From a virus, in IMG/VR virus record IMGVR_UViG_3300032286_001864, positions 1 to 64,000 of that record: a DNA stretch of 64,000 nt; one strand, written 5' to 3'. A model generated the notes under the pieces. The model worked only from the letters and a program-made list of their open reading frames with translations, had not been told where the DNA came from and did no database searches. This document shows positions 1-9,048 of this stretch, one piece after another; the stretch's first letter is position 1, and every line of letters begins with the position of its first letter. The position numbers and the translations under genes were made by a program.

Positions 1-99
1 AGCGAAGGAAGCTGTTCATGAACCGAAGCCGGCGTTACCGGGCGAGAGGACGTGAGCTGCTCAACAGGCGTGTGCACTGTTGAGTGAGCTCACTAGAAA

Positions 100-133
100 A
101 GCCTCCGATTCTGCGTGTGCGGAATCAGAGGCT
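100..133 (-). terminator. Strong stem-loop, terminator-like on the minus strand
   Basis: Two 15-base arms (100-114 and 119-133) pair with two mismatches around a GTGT loop. On the minus strand the stem is followed directly by TTTT, the layout of an intrinsic terminator. No minus-strand gene is evident upstream of it, so it may be a leftover or serve a transcript I cannot see. Confidence 0.5.
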
Positions 134-854
134 GTGCAAAAGCTGTATGCTTAGGAGCAGATGTATGCACAACTGGATGTGCTTGTGAACACCTCTTTCG
201 CCCCCTATGACGCGTGCGTGCGTGGTGGGCGGAGGGTGTGGTCGCGCGAGGAGTATGTGCGTTGGAGCTATTGATAAAGCAGGTGAGAAGGGTTGCGGTG
301 CAGGGGAAGTAGGGCGATTGAGGCGTGTGATGGGGTAAGGATAGGCATAGGGAATGCGTAGGTGTGTGCGGGTGAGGGGATGATTGCGGATGGTTGCAGT
401 TGTAAGGCGTGTGCGTGTGCATGAGTAGCGCATGAGGCGTGTGCGGCTGCTGCTGCGTGAGCGCCGCGAGTGCCGCGAGTGCGTAGCGTGAGCCGCTGCT
501 GCATGCGATTGTGTGCAGCGGAAGGCGTATGTTGCGTGCGCTATAGCAGTTGCGATCGCCGCGGCCTGCGAGGGCTGCTACTGCACCCCTGTTGCATGCC
601 TCTGCTGGCTGCTGCGCTGCTGCTCGCCGCTATTGACACCCGTGTGTACTGCTGAGTGCGCGCACTTCTTTTTTTTCCTACAGCCTTCACGCTGCTTAGG
701 GAGGGTTTTAATGTATCTAGCGCGCCGCAATAAAAAATAGAAAGCTCTATAGGGCCTCTTTTTGCTTCAGCTCAATGATTCATGGGGCAAAATCGCCTTT
801 TCGCATGCACACCGCAGCCCCGGACGCGGTGTAAGCCATGGAAATCAGCCCCGA

Positions 855-860
855 TAGACT
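855..860 (+). promoter_or_regulatory. -10-like element TAGACT
   Basis: TAGACT lies 32 nt before the ATG at 893, matching the TAGNNT elements before many genes here. It favours 893 over the upstream ATG at 782 as the start. Confidence 0.4.
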
Positions 861-892
861 CATCTGACGGCAATTCGCGGGACGAGCGGGCA

Positions 893-3800
893 ATGGCGAG
901 GCGGATCGGCGGCTTTCGAGACATTGGCGACCCCAATGACGCCCGCAGGAGGGTCGGTCCAAGGCCAATGGGCTCCGCTGCGCCCGGAATGCCCGGGTAT
1001 GGGGACGCCGTCGACGCCATGGTGCTTGGCCCCAGGCCAGCGGACCCTGTTGCGCTCGGAATACCCGGGTTCGGCCCTGGTATCAGCGTCACTCCCCAGG
1101 GAGTCGGGACTGGCTGGCGCTCATTGCCCCTGGGAGAGCGCGCACAGTGGTACAACCCCGGTAGCGGCGTTGTCGCCTCCCAGGACCAGGCCCCCTCGGC
1201 TGTCGGTCAATGGCTTCAAGGGGAAGACGAACAGAAATACAGGCACTCTCCGTTCAGGTACACCGGTTACGGCCAGCCTTCGCTGCTGCCAGGGGGCAGA
1301 GCGGAGGGTGTCAGCGCTCCCTACCGAGCTCCGGACCCTCTTTCGGAGGGCGGTAATCGGCGCTCAGCGGCCATTCCCTACTCCCAGCGCCTCCTGTCAC
1401 TCCTAGATGGAACGGATCAGGTTGTTCTGCAAGATCCAGCACTACTGAGCGGTTCGATCCGGAAACGCACGCAGACCCCGGGCGGTGTCAAGATTGCCGT
1501 CTCTCGCGACGATCTTGGCGCTGGGGCCGCATTTGCAGGCGCCGACCCAGGGGACGCCATGGGGGTGTATCGCGAGCTGTTTGGCAGCGAGAAAGCGAGA
1601 GAAGGCGAGCCTCGGGCGGAATACAGCGATGGAACCCCTGTCGAGCAGTTTCCCGTCAACTGGAGCACTGGGCTCCCCGATGACACCCCACTGTTCGCCA
1701 GGGGGAGATCAGGCGCCGACCGTGCGGAAACCAGGGCACTTGGAGGCACCGTGCTGGGCTCTATTGGCCAGGATCCCGCCCTCGTCTCAACCCAATTCCG
1801 TGGTAAGGCGTCAGGAGAAGAGCCCGAAACGATGGTTCCATACGTCTATCACAAAGGCGGAAGGGAATTTGAAATTCGCTACATTGACCCCACGCAGGTT
1901 GTTGAAAACATAGAGATTGACCCTAGTCAAAGAACCAGCGCACACACATCCGACTCGTTCAACGAAGTCACCCTTGCCAGCAAAATACAGAATGCACTTA
2001 ACGACGCAAAGATACCTCTTATGCCGCTTTCGGCCCTGGAGGATGCCAGGAGGCGCGGGCGGTTCCTCCCCAATCGGGACGAGCAGCGAGGCACTCTGGC
2101 TGGCTACATCTTGAACCAAGGCGTCCCGGGAAGTGCGTTAAGAAATTTCGCTTCCGCGGACGACATCCCAGAAGCGGACCTCGCGGCAAAAGCCGGCATC
2201 TGGAATCCCGTCTACGCGCCAGAGACTCGCGACGGCCGGCTCACGATGCGTCGAGACGTCCCGCCGGAGCGGGGGTATGGCAACGCAGAGGCAGTCCAAG
2301 AGCTGGCCTATCGAGTCGGGGGCCCTTTGAATCGCGATCCCAATCGCTTGCGCGAGTACCTCAAGGAGGCCCTCGGGCTGGCCGGCGTGCAGACATCTAG
2401 GGAATACGCAATCCCTTGGAAACTTGAAGACAGGAACCAGGGGCTCACGCATCTTGGGCGCCTGCAGAGCGGCATTGATCGCGGTTTCCAGGTTCTGCCT
2501 GCTACTCCTGGATCGCAGCCAATCGCACGCGAAGAGCTTGCCCCCCTCTTGCAGCGCATGAGAGGGCAAAAGGACGATCCGCTGGCGTCAGGACTGAACG
2601 TCGTCTACGACGGCAACACCGTTCACAGGCTCTTACCCGAGAGGGACCTGGGCGGCCGACTGACCGGTCGGTTCTACACGGCTCAGGAGCAGGAGATCGG
2701 CCCAGCCGTGCTGATTGAAGACGAGCTCTTGCGGCAAGAAGCAGAGAAGTTCGCCGAAAAACAGGGGCTCGGCAAGGGCGCCACGCTCGACGGCTTCGCC
2801 AGGGCGATGGCCAGCGCGGGGGCTATGGCGCCAAAGTTCGTGCCGCGCCCCCCGGCAAACGCGGATCCGATCGCCGCGCTTGTGGCCAAAGCGGCCTTGA
2901 GCAGGCAGGAGTTGGCGGCCAATCCCGCCCTGGCGGCTCACCTGGACCGCGTCACGGGGGATCGCCTTCCGTTCATGTTTCTCCCGAGGACCTTCAACGA
3001 GGCAGGCACTCCGCTCGTCCAAATTCCGCCGGTGATTGCGGCAAAAGGCTCCTACGACGCCGAGGACCTCCTGGCGCAAAGCGTGCACGACGTGACGGGC
3101 CAAAGAGTCCCCCTGGCAACGATTCGCGAACGCCTGCAGTACCAGGACCGACCTGCACCCGCGGAAACTCCCATGGACCGGGAGTTCGATCACTACGACC
3201 CTGTTGAGCGTCGCTGGTTGCCGACATCGAGGGGCCAGATCGTCGATGACGCCAGGCGGCAACGGGAAGATCACGTAGACCTGCCGGAAACGGTCTCAAA
3301 CACGTCCTGGGCCCCCTTGCAGGAGCAGGCCGCAGAACAGCTACTGGGCACCGGCGGCCAGCAGCTTGGCCTGCCGAGGGAGGGCAGTCGACTGACGGGC
3401 ACTCAGTTCCAATGGGCACCCGATCCCGCCACGGATGCGCTGCGGGAGTACATGGCGCTTCGTGCTAGGCAGATGCCGGCGAGGGTGCGCAATGTACAGC
3501 CCGCAGACCAGCTCCAGCTACCCCTGGATCCAGCGGTCGAGCAGCTGTCGTTGGGGCCAGCGCCGCAGCTCCGACTCAGCCCCTTCAGCCCGGAGATGGC
3601 TGCACGAATTTCGCGCCTGCGCACGGCGCCCGTAGTGCGGGCCGGCGAAGGCCGCGGACCGCGGGTCGATCAACTGGGCCTCCCACTGCAGACAGGGGTC
3701 TACGCCACGGCGAATGGCGAGGTGCGGCGCTCCTTCGACCCTCCGGATCGCCCTGGGTTCAGGCCGGCTCGCAGCGTTGGCCGCGCAGCAGGGCCCAATG

Positions 3801-4051
3801 CAGGCAGCGATTACTACGGCCTGGGCGGCGACGCCGGCGCCTACCAGCAGCCGATGACCATGGCAGGGGCCATGGGTGGATTCGACTACGGCGCCATGGC
3901 AGAAGGGCTTGGTGCAGCGCCAGGCAGCCCTGAGCACACCATGGCTATGGCTCAACTGGCTAGTCGAGTCGCCGCACGCCGGAGGGCGACCGCTGCTGGC
4001 TCTCAGCGCACCGTGACCCCCCAGATGGAGCAGATGGGCCTCCTGCCCTGA
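893..4051 (+). CDS. Large unknown protein, putative internal virion protein
   Basis: I do not recognise a family in this 1052-residue protein. The frame opens at 782, but the ATG at 893 has a -10-like element 32 nt upstream and gives a basic N-terminus (MARRIGG). The first 80 residues carry two similar Pro/Gly/Met-rich motifs (PxPMGSAAPGMPGYG-like). The middle is mixed alpha/beta with many charged residues, and the last 200 residues are Pro/Gln/Leu-rich with two PLQLPL-type stretches, suggesting disorder. It heads the plus-strand block that runs through terminase and portal, so an injected or internal head protein is the best guess. No catalytic motif or signal peptide is visible. Confidence 0.7.
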   Translation: MARRIGGFRDIGDPNDARRRVGPRPMGSAAPGMPGYGDAVDAMVLGPRPADPVALGIPGFGPGISVTPQGVGTGWRSLPLGERAQWYNPGSGVVASQDQAPSAVGQWLQGEDEQKYRHSPFRYTGYGQPSLLPGGRAEGVSAPYRAPDPLSEGGNRRSAAIPYSQRLLSLLDGTDQVVLQDPALLSGSIRKRTQTPGGVKIAVSRDDLGAGAAFAGADPGDAMGVYRELFGSEKAREGEPRAEYSDGTPVEQFPVNWSTGLPDDTPLFARGRSGADRAETRALGGTVLGSIGQDPALVSTQFRGKASGEEPETMVPYVYHKGGREFEIRYIDPTQVVENIEIDPSQRTSAHTSDSFNEVTLASKIQNALNDAKIPLMPLSALEDARRRGRFLPNRDEQRGTLAGYILNQGVPGSALRNFASADDIPEADLAAKAGIWNPVYAPETRDGRLTMRRDVPPERGYGNAEAVQELAYRVGGPLNRDPNRLREYLKEALGLAGVQTSREYAIPWKLEDRNQGLTHLGRLQSGIDRGFQVLPATPGSQPIAREELAPLLQRMRGQKDDPLASGLNVVYDGNTVHRLLPERDLGGRLTGRFYTAQEQEIGPAVLIEDELLRQEAEKFAEKQGLGKGATLDGFARAMASAGAMAPKFVPRPPANADPIAALVAKAALSRQELAANPALAAHLDRVTGDRLPFMFLPRTFNEAGTPLVQIPPVIAAKGSYDAEDLLAQSVHDVTGQRVPLATIRERLQYQDRPAPAETPMDREFDHYDPVERRWLPTSRGQIVDDARRQREDHVDLPETVSNTSWAPLQEQAAEQLLGTGGQQLGLPREGSRLTGTQFQWAPDPATDALREYMALRARQMPARVRNVQPADQLQLPLDPAVEQLSLGPAPQLRLSPFSPEMAARISRLRTAPVVRAGEGRGPRVDQLGLPLQTGVYATANGEVRRSFDPPDRPGFRPARSVGRAAGPNAGSDYYGLGGDAGAYQQPMTMAGAMGGFDYGAMAEGLGAAPGSPEHTMAMAQLASRVAARRRATAAGSQRTVTPQMEQMGLLP

Positions 4052-4078
4052 AGGCGATGAACTCCGCTCCGGCCCAAC

Positions 4079-4084
4079 TAGCAT
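4079..4084 (+). promoter_or_regulatory. -10-like element TAGCAT
   Basis: TAGCAT is 21 nt before the ATG at 4106, in the short gap after the stop at 4051. No -35 box is visible. Confidence 0.45.
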
Positions 4085-4105
4085 GCAATTATCAAGGCCT
4101 TGACC

Positions 4106-4396
4106 ATGGCTAGTCATACCGGCATCAACGTGGATCGCTACGCCGGCGAACACCTGATCGCAGCGCTCCATGCCGCCGACGATCAGAAGAAGAAGAAGCG
4201 CGATGTGTCCATGAGTTCTCAGGAGGGCGTATCCAACAAGACGCCGTCCAATGAGTTCCTCGCGATTGGCGTCAACCAAGGAGAGTTCGGCAAGGCAGCT
4301 GCAGATCCCAAGAACCCGTTCTTCAACGCCTATGTCGCTCGCTTGCAGCAATTCCCCGAGTCACAGCCTTCCCCCTCTTCGTCCTCAGCCGCCTGA
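4106..4396 (+). CDS. Small hypothetical protein (96 aa)
   Basis: Unknown function. The ATG at 4106 is preferred over a TTG at 4100 because of the promoter-like element and an AAGG stretch upstream. The protein is hydrophilic, with a KKKK run near residue 28 and a Ser/Pro/Ala-rich C-terminal tail; no membrane segment is seen. It precedes the next gene by six bases and is probably co-transcribed with it. Confidence 0.6.
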   Translation: MASHTGINVDRYAGEHLIAALHAADDQKKKKRDVSMSSQEGVSNKTPSNEFLAIGVNQGEFGKAAADPKNPFFNAYVARLQQFPESQPSPSSSSAA

Positions 4397-4402
4397 TTCG
4401 CC

Positions 4403-4951
4403 ATGAGATTCGCTGCTCAAGCATTGCAGGGTCTTAAGGGACTGGCCGGGAGTCGCGTCGGTCGGGCGGTCCTCCCCCAGACCGGTGCGGAATGGCTCAT
4501 GAGCGTCGGACCTAACGTGGCTTTTGCCGGCATGACGGCCATGAACCAGCCCGAAGGGACCGACGGCCTGACTCGCTTCGGGGCCGGCGTAGAGGACCTG
4601 TTTGGCAGCGGGTTACTGCAGACCGTGGGTCGCGGCTTTGGCCATGGGGTTGTTGGCGGGGCTCGCCGCATGGGAGTCCCCCTGAACAGCGAGTGGGGCA
4701 TGGGCATCAAGGGCTTCGCTGAGCTGGGCACCGAGGCACTCGGGTACGGCCTGGTACCAAGGCCTTTCGCGAACAGTGCTTATGAGAGGTTTGAAGAGCG
4801 CATGAGCGAACAGCAGCGCGCTGAACTGGCCGCTCGCGACGAAGAAATTCGCCGGGAGGCGCTGGTCGCTGCCGGGATTCGCGGCTATATGTTCCCGCCA
4901 GGGTTGCAGCTGCCAATGTTCGGCGGTGGCATGAACGAAGGTGCCATCTGA
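4403..4951 (+). CDS. Gly/Ala-rich putative virion protein (182 aa)
   Basis: The first 140 residues are a chain of weakly hydrophobic Gly-rich segments (LKGLAGSRVG, VGRGFGHGVVGG), and residues 128-155 form a charged helix. The C-terminus is Met/Gly/Pro-rich. It overlaps the next gene in an ATGA arrangement at 4949-4952, so translation is coupled. Its composition matches neighbouring proteins that look membrane-active, so an internal virion protein is inferred. Confidence 0.65.
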   Translation: MRFAAQALQGLKGLAGSRVGRAVLPQTGAEWLMSVGPNVAFAGMTAMNQPEGTDGLTRFGAGVEDLFGSGLLQTVGRGFGHGVVGGARRMGVPLNSEWGMGIKGFAELGTEALGYGLVPRPFANSAYERFEERMSEQQRAELAARDEEIRREALVAAGIRGYMFPPGLQLPMFGGGMNEGAI

Positions 4952-6261
4952 TGGAGACCCCCCGGATCCCCAGGTCAGGCCTTGGGCTGCGGGATGTCTT
5001 CAAGCAGGCTTTCATGGCCGATCCGGACTTCAGGTCCTATGGGAGCGTCGCGGATCCATTTGCGTGGCTGATGCGCCGCTCGAACATCCTCGATGCCGCC
5101 AGGCAGTACGCACCGGACTACCTGCTTGGATACGGCCCTGAAAAGCTCAAGGCGTTCGACGAGCAACGGGCAGTCGACCCCGAGATGCGGCAGAACACTC
5201 TGCGCGTCGGGGACTTCCCTGAGCTCGACGGCAAGGAGGTCAAGCAGGGGCGCGGGCCTGACCTTGCTCGCCGCGGTGCCCAGTTCGCCGGCGCCGCCGC
5301 CAAGGACGCCACGACACAAGGACTCCAGAGCATCTGGTGGTTCCTGAACGCCCCAGAAGCCGCTTCAGTGCTGGCCGCCAGCCAGGCGCAACACGGGGCG
5401 CTGGCGAGCCGCCTGCTGCCGTGGGAGGAGCCGATCCCTCAAGCCCCCGCAGGATCCCCGATCACTCGCCCATCGCTGAGGTTCGCCGCGGCGTTCCCTC
5501 TCGTCCTGGCCGCCTCCGCTGCATCGGGCACCCTGTTCCGTCAACCCGGCTACGGGGCTGTCCTGCCTACCGAGGAGGACAGGAAGGAGAGTGCCGATCC
5601 GATCACCGAGAGGCTCTACCGCACCGTCGGCCGCAGCGGTTCACTGCTGCCTTACAAGGAGTTTGTCCAGGAGCGCCCCGACGTGTCGCCCGGGGAGTAC
5701 GAGTCGTACAAGGCCTTCCTTCATGGCGACAAGGGACTCGTCAAGTTCACTCCGGATGGGATCCATGGGGCGGAGGTCAACTTTGTCGGCAAGTCGATCC
5801 CCCTGCTGACCGGCCTGCTGCCCCTGGTCGGTGGTCTTGCGGCTGGCCGAGCCGGATTGCGGATGGCCGGCAAGCGCTTGGCCGACTCCCCGAGCGGCAA
5901 TCGCTTCGAGGAGCTCCAATCCCTCAGGGAAGCCAAGGACAAAGCGAAGCTCAACCTGACCTACACCAAGGGAGGCTTCGCGCCTGAGGCCCCGGGCGGC
6001 GGGAAGCTGACGACCGAGGAAGCGACCAAGATTCACGCAAGAGCCGTTGAGGATTACACGGCAGCCGCGAATCACGTCGAGTCCAGGCTCCTGCTGGGCA
6101 CCCTGGCCGGCACCTCGGCGGGACTGGGGATCACCGGTGCCGGGGCAATGCTGCTCGAGCAGGTGCGCCGCGCCCGCAACCTGGAGGAACATCGCCTCGC
6201 CGCAGAGGAAGAAGCGAGGCAGCTACAGCTTTCAGGCAGGCCTCCCGAAGGCACCACATAG
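4951..6261 (+). CDS. Putative internal virion membrane protein (436 aa)
   Basis: Three hydrophobic Gly/Ala-rich segments could enter a membrane: about residues 170-195 (FPLVLAASAASGTLF), 275-300 (LLTGLLPLVGGLAAG) and 380-405 (LLLGTLAGTSAGLGITGAG). Between the second and third lies a charged helical stretch, and the tail is an acidic/basic coiled-coil-like helix. This layout resembles phage proteins ejected to form a channel across the host envelope, although I recognise no named family. The start is set by the ATGA overlap with the gene before. Confidence 0.65.
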   Translation: METPRIPRSGLGLRDVFKQAFMADPDFRSYGSVADPFAWLMRRSNILDAARQYAPDYLLGYGPEKLKAFDEQRAVDPEMRQNTLRVGDFPELDGKEVKQGRGPDLARRGAQFAGAAAKDATTQGLQSIWWFLNAPEAASVLAASQAQHGALASRLLPWEEPIPQAPAGSPITRPSLRFAAAFPLVLAASAASGTLFRQPGYGAVLPTEEDRKESADPITERLYRTVGRSGSLLPYKEFVQERPDVSPGEYESYKAFLHGDKGLVKFTPDGIHGAEVNFVGKSIPLLTGLLPLVGGLAAGRAGLRMAGKRLADSPSGNRFEELQSLREAKDKAKLNLTYTKGGFAPEAPGGGKLTTEEATKIHARAVEDYTAAANHVESRLLLGTLAGTSAGLGITGAGAMLLEQVRRARNLEEHRLAAEEEARQLQLSGRPPEGTT

Positions 6262-6264
6262 AAT
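6259..6264 (+). promoter_or_regulatory. -10-like element TAGAAT
   Basis: TAGAAT overlaps the stop of the preceding gene and lies 27 nt before the GTG start at 6292, one of the five exact TAGAAT copies in this role. Confidence 0.5.
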
Positions 6265-6291
6265 GCCTGGGTAGACAGAGCGAGAGCTAGC

Positions 6292-6648
6292 GTGAATAGC
6301 GGCTTTGATCCGTTCGATGGGCGCAATCCCTTCCAAGCGGCAGCAGCGCGTGGTCGTGCGAATGAATGGACCAAGATGCGCGCAGAGGAGCAAGCGAAGC
6401 AACGCAGCTACATGCAAGCCATGAACGCCAGCAACGGGCAGGGCGGTGCGCCCGCGCAAGCGCCTGCCTCCTCTCCCCTGCAGCAAGGGCTGGGTGCCGT
6501 GGCAGATAAGGCTGGCGGGTTCCTTGGCGGCGCCCTTGCTAAGGGCCTCTCTGGCATCCTTGGCGGCGGATCGACCGGCTCTTCCTTGTGGGACAAGAGC
6601 GCATCGATCGGCCCGTCGACCTGGATGTCCGGTTTCGGGATCAAGTAG
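6292..6648 (+). CDS. Small Gly-rich protein (118 aa)
   Basis: It starts with GTG (MNSGFDPFD). The first 55 residues are hydrophilic and helical; residues 65-95 form a glycine-zipper-like stretch (GGFLGGALAKGLSGILGGG) that could insert in a membrane. Function unknown. It resembles the 208-residue protein at 7886 in pattern and is probably another minor virion component. Confidence 0.6.
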   Translation: MNSGFDPFDGRNPFQAAAARGRANEWTKMRAEEQAKQRSYMQAMNASNGQGGAPAQAPASSPLQQGLGAVADKAGGFLGGALAKGLSGILGGGSTGSSLWDKSASIGPSTWMSGFGIK

Positions 6649-6650
6649 TC

Positions 6651-6983
6651 ATGGCAAGCCGTTTCACAGCTAACGGGTTCAACACCAGCGGGCTGGAAGC
6701 TGATGTGGCTGCTGGGCCAGGAAGTAGCACGAAATACTACGGCAACACGAGGTTCATGGATGGCTACCTAAACGAAGAAAGCGAACGTAATGCTTATGAA
6801 ATTGAGCAAAAGAATACCGACAGCTGGAGGAGGGCCTACGAGCTTTCGGACCTGCGCAGGCAAGCCACTGCTGGGGCAGGCGGCGGCCAGGCCAAGGCTC
6901 CGAACTTTGTCGGGGAGCTAGGCAAGGTTGCAGCCGGTTCGGCCGTCAGTGCTGCGGTGACCGCCGGCTTCGCGCTGATCTGA
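6651..6983 (+). CDS. Small putative virion protein (110 aa)
   Basis: The frame opens earlier (6588) but would overlap the preceding gene; the ATG at 6651, two bases after its stop, is the likely start (MASRFTANGF). Residues 30-75 are charged and helical. The C-terminus (AAGSAVSAAVTAGFALI) is hydrophobic and could be a membrane anchor. No family recognised. Confidence 0.6.
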   Translation: MASRFTANGFNTSGLEADVAAGPGSSTKYYGNTRFMDGYLNEESERNAYEIEQKNTDSWRRAYELSDLRRQATAGAGGGQAKAPNFVGELGKVAAGSAVSAAVTAGFALI

Positions 6984-6987
6984 CGCA

Positions 6988-7878
6988 ATGGATGACTTCT
7001 CCAAGCGCGTTGATCGAACCCTGGTGCTGATTGAGCGCGGTCACGAGTCGTTTCCGCTGAGCGCGGTGCTGTGGTCGGGCGGCAAGGACTCCATGGTCCT
7101 GCTGCACCTGCTGCATGACCTCGGGTTCCAGCCGCCGGTGATCTTCTTTCGCGAGCCATGGCAGCCGCGCCGGTACTCCTTCCACGACAGATTGATCCGG
7201 GATTGGGGATTGCAGGTGATCTCCTGGCATCCGAGCCTGGTCGCCTTCCAGTCGCATGGCGATGAGTTCGAGCTGCAGAACATCTACCGGCTCAACGGCG
7301 GCAACTTCTCCTGCCCCACGGGGATCACGCACCGCGGCCCTGCCCCAGCCGGTAAGAACAAAGACGAGCCCTGGGTTTGCGCGGTCGACATGGCGTACCG
7401 GCCGACCCAGGAGCGACTAAAGATGCAGACACCGTTCCAGGCGTTCTGGGTCGGGCACAAGGAGTGCGACACCGATGCCGTGCTGGGCGGCCCGGCTGGC
7501 ACCAAGGTGGACGCCGTGATGCGCGTCGATGGGGCCATGGCTCTGTTCCCTTTGCGGGACTGGAGCGATGCGGACATCTGGCGCTATATCGAGGCCTACA
7601 ACGTGCCCTACGACCGGGAGCGTTACCGGCTCATGGATCCGCTGCTCGGGCACCCGGTCGAGGATCCGGATCGCCGGCACAACATTGACTACGTGCATGC
7701 CTGCACGGCGTGCATCGATCCTCGGCCGGGCGCCCCTGAGTCCGTCTACTGCCCGAAGCTCGATTGCACGATCGCCAACTGCTCAGAACTGGTGCCCTGG
7801 ACGGAGCCAGTGAGGCCGAAATACATGGCCGAGAGGGAGCAGGAATCACTGCCTAGAATCGGCGCAGACTCGAAGTAG
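6988..7878 (+). CDS. PAPS reductase-family (adenine nucleotide alpha hydrolase-like) protein
   Basis: The PP-loop SGGKDS is at residues 30-35, the ATP-pyrophosphatase signature of PAPS reductases, ATP sulfurylase subunit CysD and DndC. Other family marks are the PLRDWSDADIWRYI segment near residue 190 and a Cys cluster in the last third (CTAC, then three more Cys), which could bind metal or an Fe-S cluster. Length (296 aa) suits the family. Phage copies have been linked in general to sulfur chemistry or DNA modification, but the substrate cannot be told here. It lies four bases after one presumed virion gene and seven before another, unusual company for an enzyme. Confidence 0.85.
   Translation: MDDFSKRVDRTLVLIERGHESFPLSAVLWSGGKDSMVLLHLLHDLGFQPPVIFFREPWQPRRYSFHDRLIRDWGLQVISWHPSLVAFQSHGDEFELQNIYRLNGGNFSCPTGITHRGPAPAGKNKDEPWVCAVDMAYRPTQERLKMQTPFQAFWVGHKECDTDAVLGGPAGTKVDAVMRVDGAMALFPLRDWSDADIWRYIEAYNVPYDRERYRLMDPLLGHPVEDPDRRHNIDYVHACTACIDPRPGAPESVYCPKLDCTIANCSELVPWTEPVRPKYMAEREQESLPRIGADSK
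7854..7859 (+). promoter_or_regulatory. -10-like element TAGAAT
   Basis: The sequence GCCTAGAATC inside the end of the PAPS-reductase-like gene is 26 nt before the ATG at 7886. The same GCCTAGAATC word recurs at 22306. Confidence 0.5.
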
Positions 7879-7885
7879 CAGAAAC

Positions 7886-8512
7886 ATGTCCGGCCTTGCC
7901 ACGGTTCCGGCTCATCAGAAGTTCCTGAACAACCTGACCCCTGCTCAGCGACGCTCTATCAGTGCCGCGGGCTTTGCGCTGAGCGGTGTTCCAATTGCGT
8001 TGAGCGCGATGAACGAGCTCAACGGCGACCCGACGAACCCCCTGGCGAACGCCGGCGGAGCGGTCGGGTCGCTGGGGCTTGGCGCAGCTGGCGGTTTCGT
8101 TGGCGGCCTCCTTGGCAGTCCTTTTGGTCCGCTGGGCGCTTTCGCCGGTCGAGCTCTTGGCGGCCTCGCCGGTAGCGCTCTGGGTGGCTCCCTCGGTGAG
8201 GGCGCCGTCAAGGGCGTGCAGGCGCTGACGACTGATCCGGTCGGTACAGAGATTGCTGCCAACGAACGCCGGACCGCGTCGGCCTTGAAGATGCAGCAGT
8301 TGGCCGCATGGCCGCAGCTCTCGATTCAGATGGCTGCTCAGAGGGCTGCTGATGCTTCGCAGGCGCGGCAGGCGACTATTGCGTCGGATCTCAATGCCAG
8401 GAACGCCTACATGCAGGCGCTATTCGGTGCGGCGATGAATCCTGGGCGCTCCTATTCGGATCCCAGCAGCTCTGCGATGCTTTCCAATATCTTTACTCAG
8501 GGGCTGGCCTGA
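7886..8512 (+). CDS. Glycine-zipper virion protein (208 aa)
   Basis: Residues 50-110 are a long glycine-zipper region (repeated GGxxG spaced by Leu/Ala/Phe), as in channel-forming or membrane-inserting proteins. Residues 120-180 form Ala/Gln-rich amphipathic helices. This suits a phage internal protein that forms part of a DNA-ejection channel; family unknown. The stop overlaps the next start (TGATG at 8510-8514). Confidence 0.65.
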   Translation: MSGLATVPAHQKFLNNLTPAQRRSISAAGFALSGVPIALSAMNELNGDPTNPLANAGGAVGSLGLGAAGGFVGGLLGSPFGPLGAFAGRALGGLAGSALGGSLGEGAVKGVQALTTDPVGTEIAANERRTASALKMQQLAAWPQLSIQMAAQRAADASQARQATIASDLNARNAYMQALFGAAMNPGRSYSDPSSSAMLSNIFTQGLA

Positions 8513-8979
8513 TGACCGTGATCACGCCTGAACCGTTCAGTGGCATCATGGGTGGCGCCTGGGATTACAAGGCTTCGCCCTTCCAGACGCACGAGCTTGC
8601 ACGGGTAAACAATCAGGCGTTACTCGATCAAGCCAGGATCCAGGCGGCCAATCAGATTGACGTGGTCAATGCACAGGGTGCAAACCTTCGCGAGACCAAC
8701 CGTCAGACGGCCCTACTCAATCGCCGGGCCAATGCCCGAGCCAATCTCTTCAACCTTGGCTCAGCATTTGCCAACCTTGGGGGAGTACGGAAGGCGGGCT
8801 CCTCCGACATCCAGGAGAGGCTTTTGGCCCTCGGGGCTCCGGTTTCGGTAAATGATCAGCTGGCCAGCGCCTACACGACCATGACAGGCTTGCGAGGCCT
8901 TCAGGGGGAGATGACCTCCTGGGATAGCCGAAGCGACGCCGCTGTTTCCGCCGCCCTGAGCAATGGCCTTTTCCAGTAG
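8512..8979 (+). CDS. Hypothetical virion-block protein (155 aa)
   Basis: Mostly helical: residues 30-85 are Gln/Asn/Ala/Arg-rich (repeated LLDQARIQAANQ-like pattern), consistent with a coiled coil. No membrane segment or catalytic motif is seen. Translationally coupled to the Gly-zipper protein upstream, suggesting the two act together. Confidence 0.65.
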   Translation: MTVITPEPFSGIMGGAWDYKASPFQTHELARVNNQALLDQARIQAANQIDVVNAQGANLRETNRQTALLNRRANARANLFNLGSAFANLGGVRKAGSSDIQERLLALGAPVSVNDQLASAYTTMTGLRGLQGEMTSWDSRSDAAVSAALSNGLFQ

Positions 8980-9015
8980 GCCCGCCTGCTGTAGCTGACG
9001 CTTTGTCACTTCTCC

Positions 9016-9021
9016 TAGAAT
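9016..9021 (+). promoter_or_regulatory. -10-like element TAGAAT
   Basis: CCTAGAATC sits in the 69-nt gap before the ATG at 9049, with a 27-nt leader. TTGTCA occurs 6 nt upstream, too close to be a -35 box. Confidence 0.5.
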
Positions 9022-9048
9022 CGGGCGATAAAGGCAGGACGCCGCTCC

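Larger units (their letters stand above)
1..892. other. Left-end TG-rich stretch without a convincing gene
   Basis: Apart from a possible 17-codon C-terminal tail of an interrupted plus-strand gene at 2-55, I see no believable coding sequence here. The plus strand is unusually rich in TG/GTGTGCG words between about 190 and 520, so the open frames are His/Pro/Thr- or Cys/Arg-rich and low in complexity. A HIP1 palindrome lies at 552-559 and a T tract at about 667-676. A window or contig edge, packaging end or prophage junction would all fit; the sequence does not decide. Confidence 0.5.

Noticed and set aside
93-504. Minus-strand open frames of about 80-110 codons
   Set aside because: They are His/Pro/Thr/Ala-rich low-complexity products of the TG-rich plus strand, overlap each other and have no ribosome site or protein-like pattern.
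782-892. Upstream ATG at 782 as start of the first large gene
   Set aside because: The added 37 residues are Cys/Pro/Arg-rich and unlike the rest; the ATG at 893 has a promoter-like element at a suitable distance.
9004-9009. TTGTCA as a -35 box for the promoter at 9016
   Set aside because: Spacing of 6 nt to the -10 element is far too short for a sigma-70 promoter.
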